DNA from: Bordetella parapertussis
Lineage (GTDB): Bacteria; Pseudomonadota; Gammaproteobacteria; Burkholderiales; SG8-41
Assembly (NCBI GenBank): GCA_945870465.1
Contig: CAMBSS010000030.1
Span: forward strand, 1-29,804
Direction: 5' to 3'
DNA: 29,804 nucleotides
A program made the translations under genes and the position numbers. The first letter of the stretch is position 1. Each line of letters starts with the position of its first letter. The notes beneath the pieces were generated by a model. That model made no database searches and was not told where the DNA came from. It saw only the letters and a list, made by a program, of their open reading frames with translations. This document shows positions 1 through 9,978 of this stretch, piece after piece.

Positions 1-1858
<1,858 letters not shown>

Positions 1859-1894
1859 GGCTATTCCTGCTCAGAATGGCAATAATTATCACTG

Positions 1895-1922
1895 ACATGG
1901 GGGAAGTATGCCGAAATTCAAG
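1895..1922 (-). promoter_or_regulatory. Sigma-32 (heat-shock) promoter of clpB
   Basis: On the minus strand CTTGAA (1922-1917) is followed after 14 bases by CCCCATGT (1902-1895). These match the RpoH consensus CTTGAA and CCCCATNT at every defined base, with a normal spacer. Transcription would start near 1888, about 30 bases before the clpB ATG. Heat-shock control of clpB is established in enterobacteria; here it is inferred from the motif. Confidence 0.85.
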
Positions 1923-1963
1923 CGTGTGGCGCGTCCGGGCGTCACATCTCTGGAAAGTTAGCC

Positions 1964-2632
1964 TTGCCCGCACCGCTCAAAGCCCTCGTGTTCGACGCCT
2001 ACGGCACACTGTTCGACGTGTATTCAGTGGTTACGTTGTGCGACAGCTTGTTTCCAGGCCGCGGCACGCCGCTGTCGCAGCTGTGGCGCGCCAAGCAGCT
2101 CGAATACACCTGGCTGCGCAGCCTGATGGGGCGCTACGCTGATTTCACGGCAGTGACCCGGGACGCGCTGGAACATGCATGCAAGGTGCTGCATCTGGCG
2201 CTCGACGCCAAAAACTCCGCGCAGCTGATGGACGCCTACAACCATCTCGCGCTCTACCCTGACGCGCGGGATGCGCTCGACGACCTGTCCGGATTCAAGC
2301 TGGCGATCCTTTCAAACGGCTCGCCGGCGATGCTGGATCCGCTTGTGAAGAATGCTGGATTGACCGATGTATTGAGCGCCGTGATCAGCGTCGATGCGGT
2401 GAAGATTTTCAAACCCGATCCGCGCGTCTATCAGCTCGCTCCCGACATGCTCGGCGTCGATAAGGCGGAAATCGGTTTCGTGTCTTCGAACTACTGGGAC
2501 GCCGTCGGCGCCAAAACTTTCGGCTTCAAAGTATTCTGGATCAATCGCGCAGGCGCGCAAGCCGATGCGCTCGGCGCCGCACCCGACCACGTGCTGGGCA
2601 AGCTCACGGAGCTATCGCAGCACGTGAACTGA
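1964..2632 (+). CDS. Haloacid dehalogenase, type II (HAD superfamily)
   Basis: Predicted (S)-2-haloacid dehalogenase, which hydrolyses 2-haloalkanoates to 2-hydroxyacids through an aspartyl ester; 222 residues is the usual length. The nucleophile motif FDAYGTLFDV has Asp11. LSNGSP supplies Ser117/Asn118, IFKPDP supplies Lys150, and FVSSNYWDAVGAK supplies the Ser175/Asn176/Asp179 set typical of the L-DEX group. The start is TTG, six bases after GGAAAG; the first in-frame ATG (MGRY, residue 55) lies past the catalytic Asp, so TTG is well supported. The gene is divergent from clpB and convergent with the cytochrome gene. The true substrate is unknown: many proteins with these motifs act on unidentified small molecules. 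Confidence 0.88.
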   Translation: MPAPLKALVFDAYGTLFDVYSVVTLCDSLFPGRGTPLSQLWRAKQLEYTWLRSLMGRYADFTAVTRDALEHACKVLHLALDAKNSAQLMDAYNHLALYPDARDALDDLSGFKLAILSNGSPAMLDPLVKNAGLTDVLSAVISVDAVKIFKPDPRVYQLAPDMLGVDKAEIGFVSSNYWDAVGAKTFGFKVFWINRAGAQADALGAAPDHVLGKLTELSQHVN

Positions 2633-2644
2633 CGAAACCTGCGT

Positions 2645-2663
2645 AGCCGCTTTATTTGCGGCT
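2645..2663. terminator. Short hairpin at the convergent ends of the dehalogenase and cytochrome genes
   Basis: AGCCGC (2645-2650) pairs with GCGGCT (2658-2663) around a TTTATTT loop. It lies 12 bases past the dehalogenase stop and covers the cytochrome stop codon. There is no clear T-run on either side, so it is only a possible bidirectional terminator. Confidence 0.3.
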
Positions 2664-3269
2664 CAATATCCAGTTCGTCATTTGCGCAAGTTGGGCATCG
2701 CTCAATCCCGGATGCGGCGGCATCGGCACTGCCCCCCAGACACCGGCGCCGCCAGCCTTGATCTTGGCAGCGAGCCGCGCGCCTGCACCGCCGTCACCGG
2801 CATAACGCACCGCGACTTCGCGGAACGACGGCCCGACTATTTTCTGCTCTACGCCATGACAGCTGACGCACGCGTTGTCAGCCAGCAACCGCTGCACCGG
2901 ATCCTGCGCGGCCGCTTCAGCGGCAGCCGCGGGGTCGGGGGTGGGCGCCGCGGTGTCGCGATTGTAGTACGTCGCCAGGTAGTCGACGACGATGGGAATT
3001 TCTTCCGGCGCGATCGGCATCCCGCGCTCTATCATGTTGCGCACATTGTCCTGCCATTCGCCGCGCGACAGCCTGGCGCGCGTAACGTGGGCGATTTCGT
3101 GGCACAACGCGCACCTCGCCATGGTGAGGTCGGCGCCCTTGCCCGGAGCAAGCGTCTTTGACGGCGCGGCATCCTGCGCCGACAGCGGCGAGACGGCAAC
3201 GCCGCTCGCCGCGAACAGCAATATCGCGGCTGCCGTGGCGGCCAGCCGCGAGGCACACGAGCGCGTCAC
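2652..3269 (-). CDS. Diheme c-type cytochrome, partner of the sulfite dehydrogenase
   Basis: Periplasmic electron carrier likely to take electrons from the molybdoenzyme encoded just upstream. With the GTG at 3269 the protein has 205 residues: a signal peptide (about 1-31, cleavage near LSAQ), then heme motif CALCH at 53-57 and a second, CVSCH, at 134-138. Likely methionine ligands are in GMPI (about 84) and in MPPHPGLS near the C-terminus, the latter like cytochrome c8/c551. An Ala/Pro/Asp-rich linker (about 107-123) joins the two domains. The GTG overlaps the TGA of the upstream gene as GTGA, indicating translational coupling; a longer frame to 3329 would run into that gene and lose the clean signal peptide. 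It is smaller than classical SoxD and has one heme more than SorB, so I give no symbol. Confidence 0.88.
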   Translation of the reverse strand: MTRSCASRLAATAAAILLFAASGVAVSPLSAQDAAPSKTLAPGKGADLTMARCALCHEIAHVTRARLSRGEWQDNVRNMIERGMPIAPEEIPIVVDYLATYYNRDTAAPTPDPAAAAEAAAQDPVQRLLADNACVSCHGVEQKIVGPSFREVAVRYAGDGGAGARLAAKIKAGGAGVWGAVPMPPHPGLSDAQLAQMTNWILSRK

Positions 3270-4531
3270 GCTTCGACCATGAAGCCGACGCGGTGTATGC
3301 CGTTCCAGAAATAACCAAGCGGGTTCCACGCCGAAACTATCGGTTGCACATTGCCTTTTTCATCCGTGGCGCGCGCCAGCACCGTGACGTAACCCTGCGT
3401 CTGCGGCCAGAATTCATGGCTGAAAATGCGCCACGCGTACTTGTCGCCGCCGGAGTTGATGGCCGCGCGCTGCCAGCTCGCGCCTTCGTTGAATGACACT
3501 TCGACTTTGTCGATAGCGCCTTCGCCTACCCATGCACGGCCTTCTATCAGCACCGGCTTGCCGGCCTTGAACACGGCGTTGGGCGCCGGATAAGTGATCA
3601 TGGATTTCACCGGCCAGGCTTCAGTCACCACAGCATCCGGCGGCATTTTCTCGCCCGGCCTGACGGCAGTACGCGGAATGCGATAACTGCTGTCCATGAA
3701 AGTGCCCTTGAACTGGGCATCGAGCAGCGTGACGGTATGTAGCCACTTGGTCGACGCCGAACCCACCCATCCCGGCACTACCAGCCGCAACGGGTAACCA
3801 TGTATTTTCGGTAAAGGACCGTCGTTCATGCCGAATGCCAGCAGGGTATTTTCTTCCATCGCCTTCGACAGCGGCACGGAACGGATCACCGGCGCCGCCG
3901 AAGCAATCACGCCAAAATCGCCGCCCTGCCCGGCAACATGCGCAGCGCCCGGCTTGATACCTGCCGCCCTCAGCACGTCGCGCAAGCGCACGCCGGTCCA
4001 TTTCGGGCAACCCATGCCGCCGGTCTGCAGCCACGGCGTGCCACTGGCGTTCGGCACATACGCCAAGCGTCCGGAACCGGCGCACTCGAGCATGCCCTGC
4101 ATGCTCACCACAGGAAATGATTTCTTGAGTTCGTCGACCGAGAAACTCACCTCGTTATCCACCAGTCCCTTGATCGTAACCCGGTGTTTGGAAGCATCGA
4201 TATCGGGAGTGAGCAGGTTATTGCGCACGAACATGCGGTCGTTCGGCGTGACTGCGAAATTGTGCGCCTCGGCCGGCACGCTGCCCGTCAACGGGCGTTC
4301 AGAATGCAGTTTCATCAGCGGACTTTTTTCCGCCATCACCGCGGTGTTCGGCATCGTTCCGGCCGGGTCTGCCAGCGGCTTGGGCGCTTCGGCCGCCTGC
4401 GCCCACAACTCCCGCGGTATTGCGCCTGCCGCCATGAGCGCACCGGTACCGGCCACGCGCGTGATAAACCCGCGGCGCGACAGCCGCTGTAGTTTCTCGT
4501 CCTGCATTGCCGGATACGTTTTATCAGTCAT
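3266..4531 (-). CDS. Sulfite dehydrogenase / sulfite oxidase-family molybdopterin enzyme (SorA/SorT/SoxC group)
   Basis: Periplasmic oxidoreductase predicted to oxidise sulfite (or a related sulfur compound) to sulfate and pass electrons to cytochrome c. It has 421 residues. A twin-arginine signal (LSRRGFITR, Arg19-Arg20) is followed by a hydrophobic stretch ending near ELWAQA. The molybdenum-binding domain has MLECAGSGR, with Cys150 as the expected Mo ligand. KIHGYPLRLVVPGWVG and STKWLHTV are typical of the cofactor pocket, and the C-terminal part is the Ig-like dimerisation domain. The ATG at 4531 follows AGGAGA by six bases; a 16-residue upstream extension has no support. It overlaps the downstream cytochrome gene by four bases. 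No soxXYZAB genes are near, so sulfite is likelier than the Sox thiosulfate cycle. Which subgroup it belongs to cannot be settled by eye. Confidence 0.88.
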   Translation of the reverse strand: MTDKTYPAMQDEKLQRLSRRGFITRVAGTGALMAAGAIPRELWAQAAEAPKPLADPAGTMPNTAVMAEKSPLMKLHSERPLTGSVPAEAHNFAVTPNDRMFVRNNLLTPDIDASKHRVTIKGLVDNEVSFSVDELKKSFPVVSMQGMLECAGSGRLAYVPNASGTPWLQTGGMGCPKWTGVRLRDVLRAAGIKPGAAHVAGQGGDFGVIASAAPVIRSVPLSKAMEENTLLAFGMNDGPLPKIHGYPLRLVVPGWVGSASTKWLHTVTLLDAQFKGTFMDSSYRIPRTAVRPGEKMPPDAVVTEAWPVKSMITYPAPNAVFKAGKPVLIEGRAWVGEGAIDKVEVSFNEGASWQRAAINSGGDKYAWRIFSHEFWPQTQGYVTVLARATDEKGNVQPIVSAWNPLGYFWNGIHRVGFMVEA

Positions 4532-4593
4532 GTTGCTCTCCTCTGGTAAACAAGCAGCGGTGTGGCCGCCGTCATGCATTGCAAACAGCCGCG

Positions 4594-6111
4594 CTATGCC
4601 GCAACCTGCCCCGGCGCCAGCTTGACGACCGGCCGCGCGCCTGGCGTCGGATAGGGATACAGCATGTTGAGTGCCATGCTTTGATTGGCCGACAGCACGA
4701 TGCGCACGTGTTCACGCTTTAACTCACGCGCATGACGGCATCCGCATGAGTGAGCAATCATGTCGATTTCCTTATTCATGTTCTTCACGTAGTTCGCCAC
4801 GCGCTGGTATTTCTCGTCAACCACCAGCCCGCGTTGCAGGCGCTTGTTATGCGTAGTCACGCCCGTCGGACAGGTATTGGTGTGGCAGCGCAGTGCCTGA
4901 ATGCAGCCCAACGCGAACATGAAGCCGCGCGCCGTATTGATGAAATCCGCCCCCACGCACAACGCCCATGCTGCTTTGGCGGACGTAACGAGCTTGCCTG
5001 CAGCAATCACGCGAATACGTCCCTTGAGATCGGCCTGCAGCAGAGAATCCACCACCCGCGGCAACGCCTCCGCGATCGGCAGGCTCATGTGGTCCATCAG
5101 CGTCTGCGGCGCCGCGCCGCTGCCGCCTTCGCCGCCATCGATAGCGATAAAATCCGGCGCGTATTCCTTGCCGCGCCGCAGGACGGCCTCGCATAACTCG
5201 TTCATGAAGTCCCAGCCGCCGATCGCGGTTTTGACGCCGACCGGCCGCCCGGTGAGTTCGCGCACGTAAGCGACGCGATCCAGCAGATCGTTGATATTTG
5301 CGATGTCGTGGTGGCGATTCGGGCTGATCGAGTCTTCGCCCGCGGGGATGCCGCGGATGCGCGCGATTTCCTCGGTGACCTTGCCGCCAGGCAGCACCCC
5401 GCCCTTGCCCGGCTTGGCGCCCTGCGAGAGTTTGATTTCGAACGCTTTGACGACGTGCGCGAGTTCTTTCGCGCGGTCCGCGGAAAACGTGCCGTCGGCG
5501 TTACGTATGCCGTATTTCGCGGTACCAATCTGCATGATGACGTCGCAATTGCCTTCGAGGTGATAGGGCGACAATCCACCCTCGCCCGTATCCATCCAGC
5601 AGCCGGCCACACCGGCGCCGCGCGAAAGTGCCTGCACGGCCGGTGAAGAGATCGCGCCAAAGCTCATGCCTGAAACATTGACGACCGATTTGGCTTCAAA
5701 TGGATAACGGCAATACCCTTCGCCTATGATCAGCGACGGCGTGGGCAGGCGGTCTTCCTCCAGCACCGGGTATGGATGATTGACGAAGATGATGGAGCCC
5801 GGCTCGCGCAAATCGTTGGTTGAGCCGAAGCCTATGATGCCGCCTTCGTTCTTGGCTTCTTTGTACACCCAGCCGCGAGTCGCGCGGTTGAACGGCATTT
5901 CATCGCGGTCGCCGGCGAAAAAATACTGGCGGAAGTATTCGCCCATCTCTTCGAAGAAAAACCGCAGGCGCCCGATCACCGGGTAGTTGCGCAGCACCGT
6001 GTGTTTTTTCTGCGTGACGTCCTGGATAAACCAGAACACCAGAACCCCGATCAGCACGAAGCCGATGATAGTGCCAAGGCCATACGAGATCACGCCCATG
6101 ATTCCGGTCAT
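4594..6111 (-). CDS. FMN-binding glutamate synthase-like protein with N-terminal membrane anchor
   Basis: Stand-alone counterpart of the central and FMN domains of glutamate synthase large subunit, 505 residues, similar in size and layout to B. subtilis YerD. A transmembrane helix is seen near residues 10-30 (LGTIIGFVLIGVLVFWF). The synthase barrel follows with GMSFGAIS, GEGGLSPYH, KLSQGAKPGKGG and IDGGEGGSGAAP (FMN/2-oxoglutarate site). The 3Fe-4S ligands are Cys403-x5-Cys409-x4-Cys414, the GltB spacing. There is no glutaminase domain and no C-terminal beta-helix, so it cannot take ammonia from glutamine alone. The start ATG at 6111 follows AGGTGG; the longer frame to 6183 would overlap nadC. 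It ends 62 bases before the sulfite dehydrogenase start on the same strand. Its physiological reaction is unknown. Confidence 0.9.
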   Translation of the reverse strand: MTGIMGVISYGLGTIIGFVLIGVLVFWFIQDVTQKKHTVLRNYPVIGRLRFFFEEMGEYFRQYFFAGDRDEMPFNRATRGWVYKEAKNEGGIIGFGSTNDLREPGSIIFVNHPYPVLEEDRLPTPSLIIGEGYCRYPFEAKSVVNVSGMSFGAISSPAVQALSRGAGVAGCWMDTGEGGLSPYHLEGNCDVIMQIGTAKYGIRNADGTFSADRAKELAHVVKAFEIKLSQGAKPGKGGVLPGGKVTEEIARIRGIPAGEDSISPNRHHDIANINDLLDRVAYVRELTGRPVGVKTAIGGWDFMNELCEAVLRRGKEYAPDFIAIDGGEGGSGAAPQTLMDHMSLPIAEALPRVVDSLLQADLKGRIRVIAAGKLVTSAKAAWALCVGADFINTARGFMFALGCIQALRCHTNTCPTGVTTHNKRLQRGLVVDEKYQRVANYVKNMNKEIDMIAHSCGCRHARELKREHVRIVLSANQSMALNMLYPYPTPGARPVVKLAPGQVAA

Positions 6112-6167
6112 ATCCCCACCTATCGGGTAGAATTCAACATCTTGTTTAGCGTGAATATAGTGCAAAA

Positions 6168-7001
6168 ATGAATGAATTGACATCCGCTATCGAAAGCAAC
6201 GTCACCGCGGCGTTGGCCGAGGACGTCGGCAGCGGCGATTGGACTGCCCAGCTCATTGCCGCCGGCACCGTCGCCGGCGCGCATGTCATCACCCGCAACG
6301 ATGCCGTCATTTGCGGTGCGCCATGGTTCGACCTGTGTCTGCGCAAGCTCGATCCTGCGGTCGCCATCGAGTGGGCGGTCAAGGAAGGCGCGCAGGTGCG
6401 CGGCGGACAAACACTGGTGACTTTACGCGGCGCGGCACGCGCGCTGCTCACCGGCGAGCGTAGCGCGCTCAATTTCCTGCAAATGCTGTCGGCCGTTGCG
6501 ACGGTCACCCGGCGCTACATCGATACAGTGGCGGGAACCCGCGTCAAAATCGTCGATACGCGCAAAACCCTGCCCGGCCTGCGGCTCGCCCAGAAATACG
6601 CGGTGCGCATGGGCGGCGGCGCCAATCATCGCATGGGGCTCTACGACGCGATCCTGATCAAGGAAAATCACATTGCCGCGGCGGGTGGCATTGCCGCGGC
6701 ATTGCGCGAAGCGGCGCGTATCGCTCCGCCCGGCGCATGGACCCAGATCGAAGTCGAAAATTTCGACCAGTTGCAAGCGGCTCTCGCGGCCGGCGCGAAG
6801 ATGATCCTGCTCGACAACATGAACACGCAGCAGATGAGCGAAGCGGTAAAGATTACCGCAGGACGCGCAGCACTCGAAGCATCAGGCGGCATTACCCTGG
6901 AAAACGTGCGCGCGATTGCAGAAACCGGTGTCGACCGCATTTCCATCGGCAGCCTGACCAAGGACATCAAGGCCGCCGATTTGTCGATGCGGTTTGATTA
7001 A
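6168..7001 (+). CDS. nadC: Nicotinate-nucleotide diphosphorylase (carboxylating), quinolinate phosphoribosyltransferase
   Basis: Cytoplasmic enzyme of de novo NAD synthesis: quinolinate plus PRPP gives nicotinate mononucleotide, CO2 and diphosphate. It has 277 residues, the family length. Diagnostic stretches are [26 protein letters not shown] with [10 protein letters not shown] (quinolinate and phosphate binding), [20 protein letters not shown] and LEASGGIT near the C-terminus, and the closing ISIGSLTKD. The N-terminal [17 protein letters not shown] matches the usual start of the family, supporting the ATG at 6168 although its ribosome binding site is weak. It is divergent from the glutamate-synthase-like gene, with only about 56 bases between starts. 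No nadA or nadB is adjacent. Confidence 0.97.
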   Translation: MNELTSAIESNVTAALAEDVGSGDWTAQLIAAGTVAGAHVITRNDAVICGAPWFDLCLRKLDPAVAIEWAVKEGAQVRGGQTLVTLRGAARALLTGERSALNFLQMLSAVATVTRRYIDTVAGTRVKIVDTRKTLPGLRLAQKYAVRMGGGANHRMGLYDAILIKENHIAAAGGIAAALREAARIAPPGAWTQIEVENFDQLQAALAAGAKMILLDNMNTQQMSEAVKITAGRAALEASGGITLENVRAIAETGVDRISIGSLTKDIKAADLSMRFD

Positions 7002-7006
7002 AGCTT

Positions 7007-7121
7007 CACCGCAAAGGACACTAAGGACGCGAAGGAAAAACTAAACGTGCAAGAGCTCTATAGTCTTTCGTAGGCTTTTTGATTTTCCTTACCTTTGCGT
7101 CCTTCGCGTCCTTGGCGGTTC
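7007..7121. repeat. Long imperfect inverted repeat between convergent nadC and thrC
   Basis: Left arm 7007-7039 (CACCGCAAAGGACACTAAGG then ACGCGAAGGAAAA) is complementary in large part to the right arm 7083-7119. The outer parts ACCGCAAAGGA and TCCTTGGCGGT pair with one mismatch, and the inner AAGGAAAA pairs with TTTTCCTT. The right arm itself repeats CCTTTGCGTCCTTCGCGTCC with an 11-12 base period. It fills the space between two convergent stops and probably works as a bidirectional terminator. I recall similar AAGGACGCGAAGGACGC repeats in other environmental proteobacterial genomes, but that is memory and not checked. Confidence 0.7.
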
Positions 7122-7151
7122 AAGATTTTCGGGTTTCGTTAGCTTATGGCA

Positions 7152-8561
7152 TTAACGACAATTGCGCTCGATGAAATCCTTGACCGAGTCGAGGTCGGGG
7201 GCGAGCACGGTAAAACGCTGCGGCAGGCGCTCGAGATTTTCCAGTCCCGGCGGCACTTCGGGATCGCGGCCCAGCGCTTCGCGTATGGTGGCGGCAAACT
7301 TCACCGGCAATGCGGTTTCCAGGCATATCATCGGCACGCCCTCTTCGCGGTGCTCAAGCCCCACTTTCACGCCGTCCGCCGTGTGCGTATCGATGATCTG
7401 TCCCGCACCGCGGTACACGCGCCGGATCGTGTCGATGCGGTCCTGGTGATTGCTGGAACCCGACACGAAACCGAATTCAGCCACGCGCGCGAAATGCGGT
7501 GTGCGGGAGAGGTCGAATACGCCGTCGCGTTCGACTTGCTGCCATAATTGCCTGGCACCGGCGCCGTCCTTGCCGATCAGGTCGTAGATGAAGCGCTCGA
7601 AGTTCGACGCTTTTGAAATGTCCATAGACGGGCTGCTGGTCTGGTGCACTTGGTCTCCCGGACGCACGCGGTAGAGGCCGGTGCGGAAAAACTCATCCAG
7701 CACGTCATTTTCATTGGTCGCCACTATCAGCTTCCTGATCGGCAGGCCCATCGAACGCGCAATATGTCCGGCGCACACGTTGCCGAAATTGCCCGACGGC
7801 ACCGCGAAAGAAACCTGCTGTTCGTTCGAGTCGGTAGCAGCGAGATAGGCCTTGAAGTAATAGACCACCTGCGCCACCACGCGCGCCCAGTTGATGGAAT
7901 TGACGGTGCCTATCTTGTGGCGCGATTTGAAAGCCAGGTCGTTACTGACGCCTTTGACGATGTCCTGGCAATCGTCGAACACGCCGCGTACCGCGATGTT
8001 GTATATGTTCTGGTCCTGCAGCGAAAACATCTGCGCCGTCTGAAACGGGCTCATTTTCTGGTGCGGCGACAGCATGAAGATGCGGATGCCGCACTTGCCG
8101 CGCATCGCATACTCGGCGGCCGACCCGGTGTCGCCTGAAGTCGCCCCCAGGATATTGAGCTCGGCTTTGTTCTTGCCCAGGACATGCTCGAACAGGTTGC
8201 CGAGCAACTGCATGGCAACGTCCTTGAACGCAAGGGTTGGGCCCTGCGAGAGGCCCAGGATGTGCACGCCCGGCTGCAATTGCCGCAGCGGCGTGATCTC
8301 ATCCGAGCGGAACACCGCTGCGGTATACGTGCGATCGACGATGCGTTTGAGATCGGATGCCGCGATGTCGTCGGCGTAGCGGCTGAGAATTTCAAACGCG
8401 AGTTCGCGATAGCCGAGCTTGCGCCATGCCGTAAGCTCAGCCCCGGTCACCTGCGGATAGCGTTCGGGCATGGCGAGCCCGCCATCCTCCATCAGGCCGC
8501 CCAACAGTATGTCCGAGAAGCGGGCCGCTCCGCCGCCGCCGCGCGTGCTTACGTAACGCAT
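7152..8561 (-). CDS. thrC: Threonine synthase
   Basis: PLP enzyme converting O-phosphohomoserine to threonine; 469 residues from the ATG at 8561. The N-terminus MRYVSTRGGG is the common start of proteobacterial ThrC. The PLP lysine is Lys113 in GPTLAFKDVA. The phosphate-binding ATSGDTGSAA lies at 140-149, PHQKMSPFQTAQM follows, and the glycine-rich PSGNFGN contacts the cofactor. An in-frame GTG at 8585 overlaps the hom stop, but family alignment favours 8561, 13 bases past that stop. Last gene of the alaC-hom-thrC unit, ending at the 7007-7121 hairpin repeat. Confidence 0.96.
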   Translation of the reverse strand: MRYVSTRGGGGAARFSDILLGGLMEDGGLAMPERYPQVTGAELTAWRKLGYRELAFEILSRYADDIAASDLKRIVDRTYTAAVFRSDEITPLRQLQPGVHILGLSQGPTLAFKDVAMQLLGNLFEHVLGKNKAELNILGATSGDTGSAAEYAMRGKCGIRIFMLSPHQKMSPFQTAQMFSLQDQNIYNIAVRGVFDDCQDIVKGVSNDLAFKSRHKIGTVNSINWARVVAQVVYYFKAYLAATDSNEQQVSFAVPSGNFGNVCAGHIARSMGLPIRKLIVATNENDVLDEFFRTGLYRVRPGDQVHQTSSPSMDISKASNFERFIYDLIGKDGAGARQLWQQVERDGVFDLSRTPHFARVAEFGFVSGSSNHQDRIDTIRRVYRGAGQIIDTHTADGVKVGLEHREEGVPMICLETALPVKFAATIREALGRDPEVPPGLENLERLPQRFTVLAPDLDSVKDFIERNCR

Positions 8562-8574
8562 GGGACCACCGCCG

Positions 8575-9891
8575 TCAGTGCGCACCCAGCTGTTCCATGC
8601 GGATACGGGTTATTTTGCCAACGACCACTGGCAGCTGCTCTATCCGCGCCATCGCCGCATTGACGTTCTTTTCGATCGCCAGGTGCGTGAGCATGATGAT
8701 ATCCACCTGCTCTTCGCCTGCGGAGGGCTCCTTCTGCACCATGGCATCGATGGAAATGCCGCCGTCGGCGAGCACCCGCGTGATGTCGGCCAATACGCCC
8801 GGCTTGTCGTGGACGCGCAGCCGCAGATAGTACGAAGTTTCAACTTCGGTGATCGGCAATATCGGCACGCTGGATAACTGGTCCGGCTGGAAAGCGAGAT
8901 GCGGCACGCGATGCTCTGGATCAGCCGTGTGCATGCGCGTCACGTCCACCAGGTCGGCAATCACCGAAGATGCAGTGGGATATGCACCGGCACCCGCGCC
9001 GTAATACATGGTCGCGCCGACCGCGTCGCCGCACACCAGAATGGCATTCATCACACCTTCCACGTTGGCAATCAGGCGCCGCGTCGGAATCAAGGTCGGA
9101 TGCACCCGCAGCTCGATGCCGTTGGGCTTGCGCTTGGTAATGCCCAGCAGCTTGATGCGATAACCAAGCTCCTCCGCGTAGCGGATATCGGCGGCCGTCA
9201 GCTTGGTAATGCCTTCCGTGTACGCGTCGTTAAAACGCATCGGGATGCCGAACGAAATCGCCGCGATGATTGCGAGCTTGTGCGCCGCGTCTATACCTTC
9301 GATATCGAAGGTCGGATCGGTTTCGGCGTAGCCAAGACGCTGCGCCTCCTTCAATACGGTATCGAAGCTCGAACCCTTGTCGCGCATTTCGGACAAGATG
9401 AAATTGCTGGTACCGTTGATGATGCCGGCGATCCATTCAATGCGATTGGCCGTGAGGCCTTCGCGCAGCGCCTTGATGATAGGTATGCCGCCTGCTACCG
9501 CGGCCTCGAATGCGACCATCACCCCGCGCTTTTGCGCCGCGGCGAAAATCTCGTTGCCGTGGGTCGCCAGCAATGCCTTGTTGGCGGTGACTACGTGCTT
9601 GCCGCTTTCGATGGCCTGCAGGACGAGCTTGTGCGCGATGGTCGTGCCGCCGATCAATTCGATGACGATATCGATGTCGGGGTTGTTTACGACTTCATAA
9701 GCGTCCGCCGTGACGGTCGCCTTGTTGCCGACCAGCTTGCGCGCGCGCTCGACGTCCTTGTCGGCGACCATTTTGATGACGATGCCGCGGCCGGCGCGGC
9801 GCGTGATCTCTTCCTGGTTACGCGCCAGCACTTCGAACGTGCCGCCGCCGACCGTACCGATGCCGAGCAGGCCTACGTGAATGGGTTTCAT
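8575..9891 (-). CDS. hom: Homoserine dehydrogenase
   Basis: NAD(P)-dependent reduction of aspartate semialdehyde to homoserine, the branch point to threonine and methionine. It has 438 residues. The Rossmann motif GLLGIGTVGGG is at 7-17. HVVTANKALLATHG has the conserved Asn-Lys, and NGTSNFIL and YAETDPTFDIEGIDAAHKL form the substrate site. A C-terminal ACT domain (from about 354, YYLRLRVHDKPGVLADI) suggests feedback control by threonine, as in other monofunctional enzymes. No aspartate kinase domain is fused. It lies 87 bases after alaC, the gap holding the CTCTCG repeats, and its stop precedes the thrC ATG by 13 bases. Confidence 0.97.
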   Translation of the reverse strand: MKPIHVGLLGIGTVGGGTFEVLARNQEEITRRAGRGIVIKMVADKDVERARKLVGNKATVTADAYEVVNNPDIDIVIELIGGTTIAHKLVLQAIESGKHVVTANKALLATHGNEIFAAAQKRGVMVAFEAAVAGGIPIIKALREGLTANRIEWIAGIINGTSNFILSEMRDKGSSFDTVLKEAQRLGYAETDPTFDIEGIDAAHKLAIIAAISFGIPMRFNDAYTEGITKLTAADIRYAEELGYRIKLLGITKRKPNGIELRVHPTLIPTRRLIANVEGVMNAILVCGDAVGATMYYGAGAGAYPTASSVIADLVDVTRMHTADPEHRVPHLAFQPDQLSSVPILPITEVETSYYLRLRVHDKPGVLADITRVLADGGISIDAMVQKEPSAGEEQVDIIMLTHLAIEKNVNAAMARIEQLPVVVGKITRIRMEQLGAH

Positions 9892-9943
9892 ATTTATTTT
9901 GGAAAGACGCCGGGCCCAAGTCGATAGACGGGTTTGAAAATCC

Positions 9944-9972
9944 GCCTCTCGTCTCTCGCCTCTCGTCTCTCG
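9944..9972. repeat. Tandem repeat GCCTCTCGTCTCTC x2 between alaC and hom
   Basis: Two perfect 14-base copies of GCCTCTCGTCTCTC (9944-9957 and 9958-9971), each made of two 7-base units of form GYCTCTC. It lies in the 87-base gap between alaC and hom. A related array occurs at 14549-14577. Confidence 0.85.
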
Positions 9973-9978
9973 CTTTTC

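Noticed and set aside
2652..4531. Complete SoxCD thiosulfate system
   Set aside because: No soxXYZ, soxA or soxB is near, and the cytochrome is too short for classical SoxD.
9944..9972. CRISPR-like repeat
   Set aside because: The units are contiguous, only 7-14 bases long and without spacers.
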